Assembly (NCBI RefSeq): GCF_900110125.1
Contig: NZ_FOCN01000001.1
Location: 186,001-250,000 of the forward strand
DNA from: Cryobacterium luteum
GTDB lineage: Bacteria > Actinomycetota > Actinomycetes > Actinomycetales > Microbacteriaceae
Direction: 5' to 3'
DNA length: 64,000 nt
The notes under the pieces are model-generated. The model saw only the letters and a program-made list of their open reading frames with translations, was not told the DNA's origin and did not search any database. Positions 55,456 through 64,000 of the stretch are shown piece after piece (positions within the stretch are counted from its first letter, which is position 1; each line of letters begins with the position of its first letter). The position numbers and the translations under genes were made by a program.

Positions 55456-57156
55456 ATGACTGGCACCAATCTGACTTCCGGAACCGAATGGTGGCGCACC
55501 GCCGTTATCTATCAGATCTACCCGCGATCTTTCGCCGACGCCAACGGTGACGGCATGGGGGACCTCGCCGGCATCAGCGCGCGACTGCCCCAGCTCAAAG
55601 AACTGGGCGTCGACGCCATCTGGCTCTCTCCCTTCTATACATCACCGCAACGCGACGCCGGCTACGACGTGTCTGACTACTGCAACGTCGACCCACTGTT
55701 TGGCACCCTCGACGACTTCGAGGTGCTGCAACGCACCGCCCATTCCCTGGGCATTCGCGTCATCGTCGACATCGTGCCCAACCATTCCTCGAGCGACCAC
55801 GGCTGGTTCCAGGCGGCGCTCGCCGCCGGCCCTGGCAGTGAAGAACGCGCACGCTACACCTTCCGCGACGGCAAGGGCGAGAACGGCGAGCTGCCTCCGA
55901 ACAACTGGGAGTCCGTCTTCGGCGGCCTCGCCTGGACCCGCACGACCGATCCGGACGGCACCCCCGGCCAGTGGTACCTGCACCTGTTCGACAGCAGCCA
56001 GCCCGACTTCGACTGGGACAGCGAGTGGGTACGCGAACAGTTCCGTGCGGTGCTGCGCTTCTGGCTCGATCGCGGCGTCGACGGCTTTCGAGTGGATGTT
56101 GCGCACGGCATGATCAAGGCTCCCGGCCTCCCCGATTACACGCCTCCCGCCGAGGGCGGCAGCATGGGCGGGGCACCGGCATCCGCTTTGGAACCGGGCA
56201 TCACCGCCGAGACGCCGCTGACCGCCCCGTACTGGGCGCAGGATGGCGTGCACGAGATCTATCGCGACTGGCACCGGGTGCTCGCGGCCTACCCTGGCGA
56301 CCGCGTTCTCGCCGCCGAGGCCTGGGTCGATCCGCTCAGCCAGATGGCCAAATGGGTGCGCCCCGACGAGATGCACCAGGCCTTCAACTTCGCCTACCTC
56401 GAGACCCCGTGGAACGCCGCGAAGCTCAAGAGCGTCATCGACGAGTCGCTCGAAGCCTTCGGCAACGTGGGCGCACCGAGCACCTGGGTGCTCTCCAATC
56501 ACGATGTGGTGCGCCACGCCTCCCGGCTTGCCCTCACCGGCGACAACCTGCAGGGTCACGGTATCGGTCCGAAAACGGTCGGGCTGCCTGACCCGGCGCT
56601 GGGTCTCCGACGAGCGCGGGCGGCATCCGCTTTGATGCTGTCGCTGCCCGGCTCGAGCTATCTGTACCAGGGTGAAGAGCTCGGCCTGCCCGAGGCCGTC
56701 GACCTGCCCGACGACGCCCGCGAAGACCCCACCTGGTTTCGTACGAACGGCGAGCGTTACGGGCGAGACGGATGCCGCGTGCCGATTCCGTGGGAAGCCG
56801 CCGGTGAATCGTTCGGCTTCAGCACCGGGCCGAAGAGCTGGCTGCCGCAACCGAAGGAGTGGGCAGGGCTGGCTCGCGACCAGCAGGACGGCGTGGCCGG
56901 ATCGACGCTCGAACTGTACAAGTTCGCGCTGCGGTTGCGGCGCGAGCACGCCCTGGCCTCCGGTACCGTCGTCTGGCTCGACGGGTTCGGTCCCGAGGTT
57001 GTGGCGTACCGCAACGGCGACGTGACCGTGCTGGCCAACACGGGGACGGCATCCGTTCAGCTGCCGGACGGTGACGTGCTGCTGGCCAGTGAAGACCTGG
57101 TCGGACGCATCCTACCGGGAGACGCGACGGTCTGGTTGCGCTCAGCACGGGCATGA
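55456..57156 (+). CDS. Alpha-glucosidase (glycoside hydrolase family 13)
   Basis: 566 residues. GH13 regions: YQIYPRSFADANGDGMGDLAGI, DIVPNHSS, GFRVDVAHG (nucleophile Asp), AAEAWVD (acid/base Glu), LSNHDVVRHASRL (third Asp). The domain plan is that of oligo-1,6-glucosidase/maltase. No signal peptide, so cytoplasmic; it cleaves maltose-type oligosaccharides. Start ATG 55456. Its stop overlaps the start of a (p)ppGpp synthetase gene (ATGA). Confidence 0.94.
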   Translation: MTGTNLTSGTEWWRTAVIYQIYPRSFADANGDGMGDLAGISARLPQLKELGVDAIWLSPFYTSPQRDAGYDVSDYCNVDPLFGTLDDFEVLQRTAHSLGIRVIVDIVPNHSSSDHGWFQAALAAGPGSEERARYTFRDGKGENGELPPNNWESVFGGLAWTRTTDPDGTPGQWYLHLFDSSQPDFDWDSEWVREQFRAVLRFWLDRGVDGFRVDVAHGMIKAPGLPDYTPPAEGGSMGGAPASALEPGITAETPLTAPYWAQDGVHEIYRDWHRVLAAYPGDRVLAAEAWVDPLSQMAKWVRPDEMHQAFNFAYLETPWNAAKLKSVIDESLEAFGNVGAPSTWVLSNHDVVRHASRLALTGDNLQGHGIGPKTVGLPDPALGLRRARAASALMLSLPGSSYLYQGEELGLPEAVDLPDDAREDPTWFRTNGERYGRDGCRVPIPWEAAGESFGFSTGPKSWLPQPKEWAGLARDQQDGVAGSTLELYKFALRLRREHALASGTVVWLDGFGPEVVAYRNGDVTVLANTGTASVQLPDGDVLLASEDLVGRILPGDATVWLRSARA

Positions 57157-57935
57157 CCGACGCCGCAGGCCGACCGGACGAGACCGGCAACAGCGCGCTG
57201 GCGAGCATCGCCGCGATGCGCGAGCTGAAGCTCGAGCTGACCCGGTTCATGATGTCGTATAAATTCGCGAGCGACGAGATGCTCACCAAGATCAACATTC
57301 TCAAGGAGGAGTTCAGCTCGATCCACGACTACAGTCCGATCGAGCATGTCAGCTCGCGGCTCAAGTCGCCGGAAGGCATTCTACAGAAAGCCATCCGCAA
57401 GGGATATCCGCTCGAACTCGACGGCATCCGCGACAATATTCAGGACATCGCGGGCATTCGCATCACCTGCAGCTTCATCAGCGACACGTATCGCATTCGG
57501 GACCTCCTCGCCGGGCAGCGGGACGTGACGGTGCTGCACGAGAAGGACTACATTCGGGAGCCGAAGGCGAACGGCTATCAGAGCCTGCACCTCATCGTCG
57601 CGATTCCCGTGTTCATGTCCGACCGCGTACAGCCGGTCACCGTGGAGATTCAGATTCGCACCATCGCCATGGACTTCTGGGCGAGCCTCGAGCATAAGAT
57701 CTTCTACAAATACAACGGTGCCGTGCCGGACACGCTCGTCGAAGACCTGCGGCAGGCAGCGGATGCCGCCAGTCGCCTCGACGTGAAGATGGAACTGCTG
57801 CACGACCAGGTCGTGGCGCTCGAAAGCGTCGATCCCAACGACGCCGACCTGTTCAGTTTCGACGGACTCCCGCCGTTTCCGCTGCCGAAGGGCCTGCTCG
57901 ATTCCTTTATGCGCGGCCGCACCGAGCCGGAATAG
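57153..57935 (+). CDS. Small alarmone synthetase (RelQ/YjbM-like GTP pyrophosphokinase)
   Basis: 260 residues, RelA/SpoT nucleotidyltransferase domain only: HVSSRLKSPEGILQKAIRKGY, IQDIAGIRITCSFISDTYRIRDLL, EKDYIREPKANGYQSLHLIV, VEIQIRTIAMDFWASLEHKI. No HD hydrolase, TGS or ACT domain, so it makes but cannot break (p)ppGpp. The C-terminal helices (about 195-260) fit SAS tetramers. Starts inside the alpha-glucosidase stop codon, hence co-translated with it. Confidence 0.94.
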   Translation: MTDAAGRPDETGNSALASIAAMRELKLELTRFMMSYKFASDEMLTKINILKEEFSSIHDYSPIEHVSSRLKSPEGILQKAIRKGYPLELDGIRDNIQDIAGIRITCSFISDTYRIRDLLAGQRDVTVLHEKDYIREPKANGYQSLHLIVAIPVFMSDRVQPVTVEIQIRTIAMDFWASLEHKIFYKYNGAVPDTLVEDLRQAADAASRLDVKMELLHDQVVALESVDPNDADLFSFDGLPPFPLPKGLLDSFMRGRTEPE

Positions 57936-58043
57936 CCCCTGGACAGGTTCGCTCGAGCGGGTCGCCAACACCCACCCCGCATAACTCACTCATTTTCGTG
58001 CTCGTTATGCCTGCTCTCGCCACCAACGAGGCCGCCCTCGGTT

Positions 58044-58134
58044 GCTAATTCAGGAAATTTGAGGCGAGCGACCAGTTGAAACCTGGGAAACACGGGGCAC
58101 CCCAGCGCTCGCTGGTCCGATTTCCTGAATCAGC
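58044..58134. repeat. Long nested inverted repeat after relQ-like gene
   Basis: Outer arms GCTAATTCAGGAAAT (58044-58058) and ATTTCCTGAATCAGC (58120-58134) with one mismatch; inner GCGAGCG/CGCTCGC pair. 91 bases long between convergent genes. Could be a bidirectional terminator or a small palindromic element. The rest of 57936-58162 holds no gene. Confidence 0.65.
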
Positions 58135-58162
58135 CACCATGACATTGGCCCACCGGCCGCGG

Positions 58163-59368
58163 CTAGTTGGTGTTGGCGTAGAGCCAGGCGAGCGGGTCGA
58201 TCTTGGTGCCGGTGATTCCGCCCTGGCGAATCTCGAAGTGCAGGTGCGGTCCGGTCGACATTCCGGTGCTGCCGGTTTTGCCGATGACCTGGCCGACCTT
58301 GACCACGTCGCCCTCCTTGAAGAGCATCGATCCGTGGATCATGTGGGCGTACACGCTCGTGACGAGCTCGCCGTTGATCATATGGTCGATCATCATGTGC
58401 ACGCCGAGGCTGGCCTCGCCGTCTTCGGCGTAGCTGACCACGCCGTCGGCGATGGCCTGGATCGGCGCACCGACGCCCGGATTGAAGTCCTGGCCGCCGT
58501 GGTTCACGGAGCAGCCGGCACAGTTGCGGTAGCCGATCTGGTCACCGATGTGCACGCCGACGGCGAACGGCCACTGAATCGTGCCGTTCGGGTTGTTGGT
58601 GAAGGTGTCTTCCATTCGGATACCGCTGGCTGCGGCAACCTCAGCGACGGTGCTCGACTCATAACCGTCACGCTCGACCGTGACGGTATCGCCGCCGGCC
58701 AGATTCATGCTCTGTACCTCGTCGGCCGGCAGAACGCGCTGGGCTTCCAAAACGGATGCCTGCACGTCCTGCGAGGACAGCAGCGCCTCCGCCGGAAGCG
58801 AGGTAGCCACGGCCATCAAAGCTACGAACGACATGGCGAGGATCGAGGCGCCTTTGGCTGCGCGCTTGCGCATGGTGCTGCCCGCTGGCCGTGCGCGGGG
58901 CGTACGGCGGGGCAGTGCCGCGGCCGGAACGAATTTGCGCGCGGGGGCAAAGGTCTCGCCGGGCTTGTGCTCGATGCGCTGGCGGCGGTGCGGGCGGTCT
59001 CCGGCAGCAGGAATCACCGTCGGGATCGACGGGGCGATGCCGGGAGCCAGGAGCTTCTCGTAGTCGGTGGGCTCAGCGTCGGCGATCGGCAGGGCGGCGA
59101 CGACACGGTCGGTCTCGGTGACGACGGCCGGCTCGAGGTCGGGTTCGGTCAGATCGGCAGCGACGATCAGGTCGGCGGCAGGGCTGAGTCGAACAACATC
59201 GACGACATCTTCGTCGACCGGAGCCAATTGGGAGAAGGCAACACGCTCGCGCTCGCGCAGCTCGCGCAGCTCGCGACGGGTGAGAGCTGCCGGTTCAGCT
59301 GGGGGAAATACGGTACCGTCACTCTCGCCGGACACGGAGGTGTCCAAAGATGGAGTGTGACGTGACAA
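58163..59368 (-). CDS. M23-family peptidoglycan endopeptidase
   Basis: 401 residues. A polar, acidic N-terminal 165 residues with Arg-Glu-rich RRELRELRERERVAF, one TM/anchor segment (GASILAMSFVALMAVATSLPAEA, about 172-195), then the LytM domain: NHGGQDFNPGVGAPIQAIADGVV, VYAHMIHGSM, GPHLHFEIRQGG, with the H-x(n)-D and H-x-H zinc ligands. Start TTG 59368, weak ribosome site. The long cytoplasmic arm before the anchor is typical of actinobacterial cell-division-linked M23 proteins. A GC box lies upstream. Confidence 0.93.
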   Translation of the reverse strand: MSRHTPSLDTSVSGESDGTVFPPAEPAALTRRELRELRERERVAFSQLAPVDEDVVDVVRLSPAADLIVAADLTEPDLEPAVVTETDRVVAALPIADAEPTDYEKLLAPGIAPSIPTVIPAAGDRPHRRQRIEHKPGETFAPARKFVPAAALPRRTPRARPAGSTMRKRAAKGASILAMSFVALMAVATSLPAEALLSSQDVQASVLEAQRVLPADEVQSMNLAGGDTVTVERDGYESSTVAEVAAASGIRMEDTFTNNPNGTIQWPFAVGVHIGDQIGYRNCAGCSVNHGGQDFNPGVGAPIQAIADGVVSYAEDGEASLGVHMMIDHMINGELVTSVYAHMIHGSMLFKEGDVVKVGQVIGKTGSTGMSTGPHLHFEIRQGGITGTKIDPLAWLYANTN

Positions 59369-59501
59369 AATGCAGCTTTCGGCGTAGCGGACGGGATCGG
59401 GTACTCGTACTGGAAAACGCCAAAAGACGGCAAGCCAATATAACGAATTGATTAAGGATAGCGCTCAACCCTGAGAATACCAGAGGAAAGTGACCGATCA
59501 C

Positions 59502-59515
59502 ACCCGAATGGGGGT
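59502..59515. promoter_or_regulatory. GC box ACCCGAATGGGGGT upstream of the M23 gene
   Basis: Resembles the boxes before the TasA-like loci. 134-147 bases before the M23 start and next to the stop of the IMPase gene, so partly constrained by neither. Confidence 0.35.
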
Positions 59516-59529
59516 AAATGGGCGTTACC

Positions 59530-60366
59530 TCACCGGGCTTGCGGGTCGACTGGGAAGCGTGTGAACAGCCCGGCGAGCACCGGCTCGAACTGCGCGTAGA
59601 GGTCGGGAGCGGCGGCGATGAGCAGGTCGCGACCCTCGGCATCCGCTTGCAGAGCGCCCACTCGAGCGCCTGCCTCGCGAGCGATCAGGGCGCCGGCGGC
59701 GTGATCCCAGGGGTTCAAGCCACGTTCAAAATAGAGGTCGAGTCGTCCGCAGGCGACCGAGCAGAGGTCGAGAGCGGCCGAACCGATCCGACGGATGTCC
59801 CGCACCTGGCCGATGAGACCGCCAACGACATTTGCCTGCCACACCCGCCGGGTCGCCTCATAGCCGAAGCCGGTGCCCGCCAGGGCGAGCGAAAGCGAGA
59901 CGTCGTGATTGACGTGCAGGCGTTTGTCGCCCAGCCAGGCACCGGAGCCGTCGGACGCGGTGAAAACCTCGCCGAGGGCTGGATTGACGACCGCGCCGGC
60001 AAGGGCGTTCCAGGTCGCCGGGTCGGGATCACCCTGCACGACGGCGACGCTGACGGCGTAGAACGGGATGCCGTAGAGATAGTTGACGGTGCCGTCAATG
60101 GGGTCGACCACCCAGGTGAGCCCGCTCGTGCCGCTGGTCGCGTCGGATTCTTCACCGTAGAAGCCGTCGTTCGGCCGGGCATCGGCCAGCAGGCCGCGAA
60201 TGAGCAGCTCGACTTCGCGGTCGGCCGCGGTAACGATGTCTTCGGGTGAGGACTTCGAAGCGGCGATCTCGACCCCCTCCGAGCGGCGGCGGTGGGCGAG
60301 CGCCCCGGCGGTGAGGGCGATGGTGCGCGCGAGGTCGAGCAGCCCGGTCGGGGCAGGATGCGTCAT
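59530..60366 (-). CDS. Inositol monophosphatase family protein
   Basis: 278 residues. Metal motifs: GEES (Glu72), WVVDPIDGTVNYLYG (Asp88, Asp91), and WDHAAGALIAREAGARV near the C-terminus. Mg-dependent phosphatase of inositol-1-phosphate, histidinol phosphate or related substrates; HisN-type function cannot be excluded. Start ATG 60366. Located 161 bases before the M23 gene on the same strand. Confidence 0.94.
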   Translation of the reverse strand: MTHPAPTGLLDLARTIALTAGALAHRRRSEGVEIAASKSSPEDIVTAADREVELLIRGLLADARPNDGFYGEESDATSGTSGLTWVVDPIDGTVNYLYGIPFYAVSVAVVQGDPDPATWNALAGAVVNPALGEVFTASDGSGAWLGDKRLHVNHDVSLSLALAGTGFGYEATRRVWQANVVGGLIGQVRDIRRIGSAALDLCSVACGRLDLYFERGLNPWDHAAGALIAREAGARVGALQADAEGRDLLIAAAPDLYAQFEPVLAGLFTRFPVDPQAR

Positions 60367-60448
60367 GCCCTCACGCTACAGGGCGGGGCTTAACCAGGAC
60401 AGGCAGGCCCGGGGGCCTGCCTGTCCTTCTGAACTGCTTTACTGTTGG

Positions 60449-60530
60449 TGGCGAGTGCGAGGTTCGAACTCACGAAGGCTACGCCGTCTGATTTACAGTC
60501 AGATCCCTTTGGCCGCTTGGGTAACTCGCC
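60449..60530 (-). tRNA. tyrT: tRNA-Tyr (GTA)
   Basis: 82-nt class II tRNA: acceptor GGCGAGT/ACTCGCC, D-arm CCAAGCGGCCAAAGGG, anticodon loop CTGTAAA (GTA), long variable arm, T-loop GTTCGAACCTC, discriminator A. Confidence 0.96.
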
Positions 60531-60644
60531 AGGCGCTCCCGACCAGGTGTAATCACTTGACCGGAGACGCGGGGTTAACAATACAAGACGAAACGCCCCA
60601 CCGAGAAATCAGCCGTGGCCGTGCTTCTTGATGAGGCGCATCCG

Positions 60645-62564
60645 CTACCCGGCGGGTGGGCCGCCCATGCCGGCCGGCGGGGTGCGCGTCTCAGCCGACG
60701 TCTCGCCGCCGAGGCCACTGAGCCCGCTCTCGGTTTGGGTAGCGGTGCTGGCGATGGCGGAATTCAGATCGGCCAGGATCACCCGGTCACCGGAGTCGAT
60801 TCCCGACGTGATCTCGGTCAATTCAAAGCCGACCGCGCCGACCGTCACCTCGACGCTCGTGGAGACGCCGTTCTCGAGCAGATCGACCGTGGAGATCGAG
60901 GCGGCCAGGTGCACCGCCGAGGTCGGCACGGTGATCACCTCGTCGAGGCTGGCCACCGCCACGGTGACTGCGGCCGAGGCACCGTTCAGCAGGTTGGGGT
61001 CGGTGTTGTCGAGGGCGATGTGCACCGTGTATGACGGTGTGGACGACGTCGACACGTTCAGCATGCCGATCGAGCTGACCGTTCCGGACAACTCGTCGCC
61101 GACGCTCGCCACGGCGACGTGGGCGCTTTGGCCGACGGCCACCCCGGCGATGTCGGTGAGCGAAACGCTCGTGCCTACGACAAAGCCATTTTCGCCGATC
61201 ACCGTGATCACCGCGGTCGACGACGACGCCGAGACGGAGTCACCGACCGCCAGATCGACGGCCGCGACGGTGCCGGCGATCGGGCTGGTCAGCGTGGCCA
61301 GAGTGAGGTTGTGCTCGGCGATCGCCAGTTCGGCGACGGCCGAATCGATCTCGGCCTGGTCGGCCACAATCGTTTCGGCCGAGGCGACCGTGGTGGTCGC
61401 GCCGCCCGTGGCTGCGCCGGTACCCGAAATTGCAGCGGATGCCCCGGCCCCGCTCGCTGCCGACGTGGCCGTTGATTCGGCGGTCGCGTTCGTCGAACCC
61501 GACGCAACGGTGCTGGGAGCGGCAGTAGATGACGACGGAGCGCTCGCAGCGGCGACCGCCTTCTGCAGGGCGCTGACCGATCGGTTCAGGTCGTCGACGA
61601 GCGTGAGCACGCCCGCCTGGGCCTCGTTGGTCGCCGTCTGGCCGGCTAGCACGGCGGTGATGGCGCTCTGGCAGTCGGCGAGGGCAAGTTTCGCCGCCGC
61701 GAGTTTCTCCGCGGCGGTCAGGGGCACGGTCTGCTCGGTCGTTTCGTCGGTCGCTCCGGTCGCTCCGTCGGTGACCGTGGCGGCAGGCTCGTCGGCGTCG
61801 GTGGCAGCCTCATCCGCGGCGGCGTCCTCGAGTGCGGACTCAAGAAGGGGCAGACACACGTCGGTCGTCGCGGCGATGGTCTGCTGAGTCGCGGCGAGCG
61901 CGGTCACGGCCGTGTCGTAGTGGGTGAGCAAGGCAGCCTGGGCGGCACCGACCGCCCTGATGGCCTCCGTAACGGCGGTCGATGTGGCGGCGATCGAAGC
62001 TCCGGTCGAAGCCGTGCCCGTGCCCAACGAACTCGCCGATGTCGACGCGGCACCCGACGAGGCGGGCGTGGCAGCTGTGGCGGCGGCATCCGTGGTTGAT
62101 GCCGTGCTGGCCGTTGTGGTGGCGGCCGTCTGCGACTCGAGGTCGTTCTCCAGAGTGACCTGGGCGGTGGAAACGTTGGCCTGGGCCTCGTCGATCGCGT
62201 CAGTCAGGCTCGCCACGTCGAGGGTGGCGAGCGTCTGCCCGGCGGTCACCGTGTCGCGCACGCTGACGGCGACGCCGCTCACCGTGCCGGCGACCGAGAA
62301 CGACGCATCGCTGCGACTGGCCGAGGCCAGAGTTCCGACCAGGTCGAGCGATTCGCTGACCGAGCCGAGCGCGGCCGCGACCGTGCGGTAGTCCCCTTCC
62401 GGTGTGCGGGTTACGGCGTAGGCCACTCCCCCGCCCGAGGCGACGATTACCGCGGTGACCGTTCCGGCGGCGAGCAACCGCCGGCGCCTCTGCCGGGTGG
62501 CGCGAAGCGCCGTGGCGAAAGGCTCCCGGTTCACAGTGGTTGCCGGCGCCGCGCGCTTACTCAT
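60645..62564 (-). CDS. MacA/HlyD-like efflux adaptor protein
   Basis: 639 residues, unusually long for the family. N-terminal anchor (LLAAGTVTAVIVASGGGVAYAV), then TVSGVAVSVRDTVTAGQTLATLDV (lipoyl half), a very long Ala/Thr/Ser-rich coiled or disordered hairpin with LTAAEKLAAAKLALADCQSAI, LTSPIAGTVAAVDLAVGDSV (second lipoyl half), FVVGTSVSLTDIAGVAVGQSAHV, and a C-terminal barrel. The low-complexity insert (TASTASTTDAAATAATPASS) is striking. Start ATG 62564 overlaps the stop of the upstream DUF5666-like gene; ATG 62576 is also possible. Works with the MacB-like permease at the edge. Confidence 0.88.
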   Translation of the reverse strand: MSKRAAPATTVNREPFATALRATRQRRRRLLAAGTVTAVIVASGGGVAYAVTRTPEGDYRTVAAALGSVSESLDLVGTLASASRSDASFSVAGTVSGVAVSVRDTVTAGQTLATLDVASLTDAIDEAQANVSTAQVTLENDLESQTAATTTASTASTTDAAATAATPASSGAASTSASSLGTGTASTGASIAATSTAVTEAIRAVGAAQAALLTHYDTAVTALAATQQTIAATTDVCLPLLESALEDAAADEAATDADEPAATVTDGATGATDETTEQTVPLTAAEKLAAAKLALADCQSAITAVLAGQTATNEAQAGVLTLVDDLNRSVSALQKAVAAASAPSSSTAAPSTVASGSTNATAESTATSAASGAGASAAISGTGAATGGATTTVASAETIVADQAEIDSAVAELAIAEHNLTLATLTSPIAGTVAAVDLAVGDSVSASSSTAVITVIGENGFVVGTSVSLTDIAGVAVGQSAHVAVASVGDELSGTVSSIGMLNVSTSSTPSYTVHIALDNTDPNLLNGASAAVTVAVASLDEVITVPTSAVHLAASISTVDLLENGVSTSVEVTVGAVGFELTEITSGIDSGDRVILADLNSAIASTATQTESGLSGLGGETSAETRTPPAGMGGPPAG

Positions 62565-63405
62565 CCGCCGCACCATTCATTCGGCCGCCGGGGCCGGCCA
62601 TGGCGCTCACGCAGCCGTCAGCACCGCCCACGGACAGGGCCACCGTGGTAGCCGCGAAGGATCCGCTGTCGTCGGCCTCGCCCTGGGCCGTCGCGCACAG
62701 TCCAACGGCAACGGCCGTCGCATCAGAAGCGGATGTCGCGGTGTAGCTGGTCGTGTCGTCGACCGTGACCGTTTCAGTCGTCACGGCGCCCTCAGCGTCG
62801 GTCGAGTCGACCGTGATGCTGGTCGCGGTGACCGCGGTGACCAGGCCGCTGGTTCGAGAACCGAAGCCGCCGGCATCCGTTGGCATATCGGTGGGCATAC
62901 CGGTCGGCATGCCGCTCGGGGCGGTACCGTCGGCGCTGGCGGGCAGGTCGGTGGGCGGCGTTCCGCCACCGGGCATTCCTCCGCCCATTCCGCCCAGACC
63001 CGCGGTGCAGGTCCCGTCAACCGCAGCCGTGACGACGACGGTGGTCGCAACGCTTGCGGCATCCGTTCCGTCGGCCGCTGCCGCGCTGAAAACGTTGACG
63101 CACTGGCCAATGGTGACGTCGCCCAGTGCCGCGGCGAGCGTCGAGGTGAAGGTCGTGGCCGTCGTGTAGGTCACCGCGGTCTGGGATTCGCTGTCCTGCA
63201 GCTGAAAACCGAGATCGGCCAGGGCGGCGACCTCCCCGGTCACGCCGGGCGCGACTCGCGCCTGCTGGGTGGTCGACGTGTCGGTCGTGGCAGCAGGAGC
63301 TGCCGTCGTGGCGGTGGCCGAGCAGCCCGAGAGCAGCAGAATGCCGCCGAGGGCGAGCGCGCCGCCGGCGAAGACCGCGCGACGCTTGAGGGTGGATTTC
63401 AACAT
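62557..63405 (-). CDS. DUF5666-like lipoprotein of the efflux locus
   Basis: 282 residues. Lipobox LLLSGC with Cys28, Thr/Ala-rich linker, one beta-domain repeat (GEVAALADLGFQLQDSESQTAVTYTTATTFTSTLAAALGDVTIGQCVNVF), a Gly/Met/Pro linker with repeats (GMGGGMPGGG; SGMPTGMPTDMPTD), then a second repeat (SGLVTAVTATSITVDSTDAEGAVTTETVTVDDTTSYTATSASDATAVAVGLCATAQG). Each repeat has the DUF5666 pattern. Start ATG 63405. Precedes the adaptor gene with overlapping ends. Confidence 0.85.
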   Translation of the reverse strand: MLKSTLKRRAVFAGGALALGGILLLSGCSATATTAAPAATTDTSTTQQARVAPGVTGEVAALADLGFQLQDSESQTAVTYTTATTFTSTLAAALGDVTIGQCVNVFSAAAADGTDAASVATTVVVTAAVDGTCTAGLGGMGGGMPGGGTPPTDLPASADGTAPSGMPTGMPTDMPTDAGGFGSRTSGLVTAVTATSITVDSTDAEGAVTTETVTVDDTTSYTATSASDATAVAVGLCATAQGEADDSGSFAATTVALSVGGADGCVSAMAGPGGRMNGAADE

Positions 63406-63465
63406 GACCGTGATCTCATTTCGTTGGAGGGAAAAATGATGGAGCGCCGAGTCCTGGCGCAGGTC

Positions 63466-64000
63466 TTATTCACTGCGCAGCGCATCGATGGGCGCGAGGC
63501 GGGCGGCCCGGGTGGCCGGGTAGACGCCGAAGCTCACACCGATCACGATGGCGACGCCGATGGACAGCGCGACGGCGGCCGGCGAGACGACGATCGAACT
63601 GCCGATCACCCCCGGCAACAGCAGGGCCGCAGTAACGCCGAGTATGGCGCCGAGCAGTCCGCCGCTGAGGCCGAGGATGGCCGCCTCGATCAAAAATTGG
63701 CGGCGGATGGCACCCGGCGGCGCCCCGAGGGCCTTGCGCAGGCCAATCTCTCGGGTACGCTCCGAGACCGAGACGAGCATGATGTTCATGACCCCGATGC
63801 CGCCGACCAGCAGGGATAGCCCGGCCACGCCGGTGAGCAGAATGGTGAGGGTTTCGTAGACGGCCGTTGCGGTGCTGACCAGGGCGTCCTGGCTGCTGAT
63901 CGAGAAGTCAGCGGCGGTGCTGTCGGTGATCGAGTGCAGGTTCAGCAGCAGGGTTTCGGCCTCCTGGTAGGCGGCGGAGAGCTGCCCGTCGCTGGCTGCC
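63466..64000 (-). CDS. MacB-like ABC permease, C-terminal part (runs off right edge)
   Basis: 178 residues visible. FtsX-type C-terminus: VAGLSLLVGGIGVMNIMLVSVSERTREIGLRKALGAPPGAIRRQFLIEAAILGLSGGLLGAILG, then two more TM helices and ending PIDALRSE, the MacB hallmark. Upstream, within the window, the periplasmic domain reads DFSISSQDALVSTATAVYETLTILL. Follows the gene order macB, DUF5666 lipoprotein, macA-like adaptor. Confidence 0.92.
   Translation of the reverse strand, partial: AASDGQLSAAYQEAETLLLNLHSITDSTAADFSISSQDALVSTATAVYETLTILLTGVAGLSLLVGGIGVMNIMLVSVSERTREIGLRKALGAPPGAIRRQFLIEAAILGLSGGLLGAILGVTAALLLPGVIGSSIVVSPAAVALSIGVAIVIGVSFGVYPATRAARLAPIDALRSE

Overview
The window is a high-GC chromosomal segment from an actinobacterium. 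Intrinsically acidic NusG, a RamB-type regulator beside malate synthase, leaderless-looking starts, many GTG/TTG starts and the abundant octamer CGGATGCC/GGCATCCG point to the family Microbacteriaceae (Cryobacterium-like). This is inferred from gene content, not from a marker-gene comparison.

Left end (1-6600): two surface-protein loci on the minus strand, each with its own S26B (SipW-like) signal peptidase and proteins carrying SipW-type signal peptides (TasA/camelysin-like, plus one fibronectin III/beta-trefoil protein). A class I photolyase lies between them on the plus strand. Both loci have an inverted repeat and GC-rich ACCCCC-AAT-GGGGT palindromes upstream. 6600-13000: the glyoxylate gene aceB divergent from a RamB-type regulator, a degenerate Opp-like ABC ATPase that has lost every catalytic motif, and a succinate-semialdehyde dehydrogenase. 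13200-17550: rplA, rplK, nusG, secE, tRNA-Trp and aspartate aminotransferase.

17600-31200: an ABC-2 exporter; a frameshifted DUF559 nuclease gene flanked by three copies of a palindromic repeat; a PspC-histidine kinase/LuxR pair divergent from PspC membrane proteins; murB with two MaoC/HadAB-type dehydratases; a GNAT enzyme; the metNIQ methionine importer; and a HEAT-repeat protein. 31200-36600: a fructose/ribose-type ABC import operon whose binding-protein gene has an in-frame TAG, divergent from its LacI regulator and a PfkB sugar kinase, with two matching LacI operators between them. 37000-42400: LysR, an MHS transporter, an M20 carbamoylase and an amidase, forming a probable amide/N-carbamoyl catabolic unit.

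42400-47700: thiamine synthesis. thiO-thiS-thiG-thiF and thiD each have a TPP riboswitch; thiE has none. The two riboswitches are near-identical, and a short leader ORF before thiO resembles the first codons of thiD, so the control region seems to have been duplicated. 47700-51100: an RHH regulator, a DUF4097 protein and a DrrAB-type exporter, preceded by three overlapping operators. 51100-55000 is a low-density accessory stretch: a secreted CHRD-like protein, a tetranucleotide repeat, a broken DUF1016/PDDEXK nuclease, a DUF4232-type lipoprotein and a small membrane protein. 55100-64000: tRNA-Met, tRNA-Thr, alpha-glucosidase overlapping a small (p)ppGpp synthetase, an M23 peptidase, an inositol monophosphatase-family gene, tRNA-Tyr, and a MacAB-like efflux locus running off the right edge.
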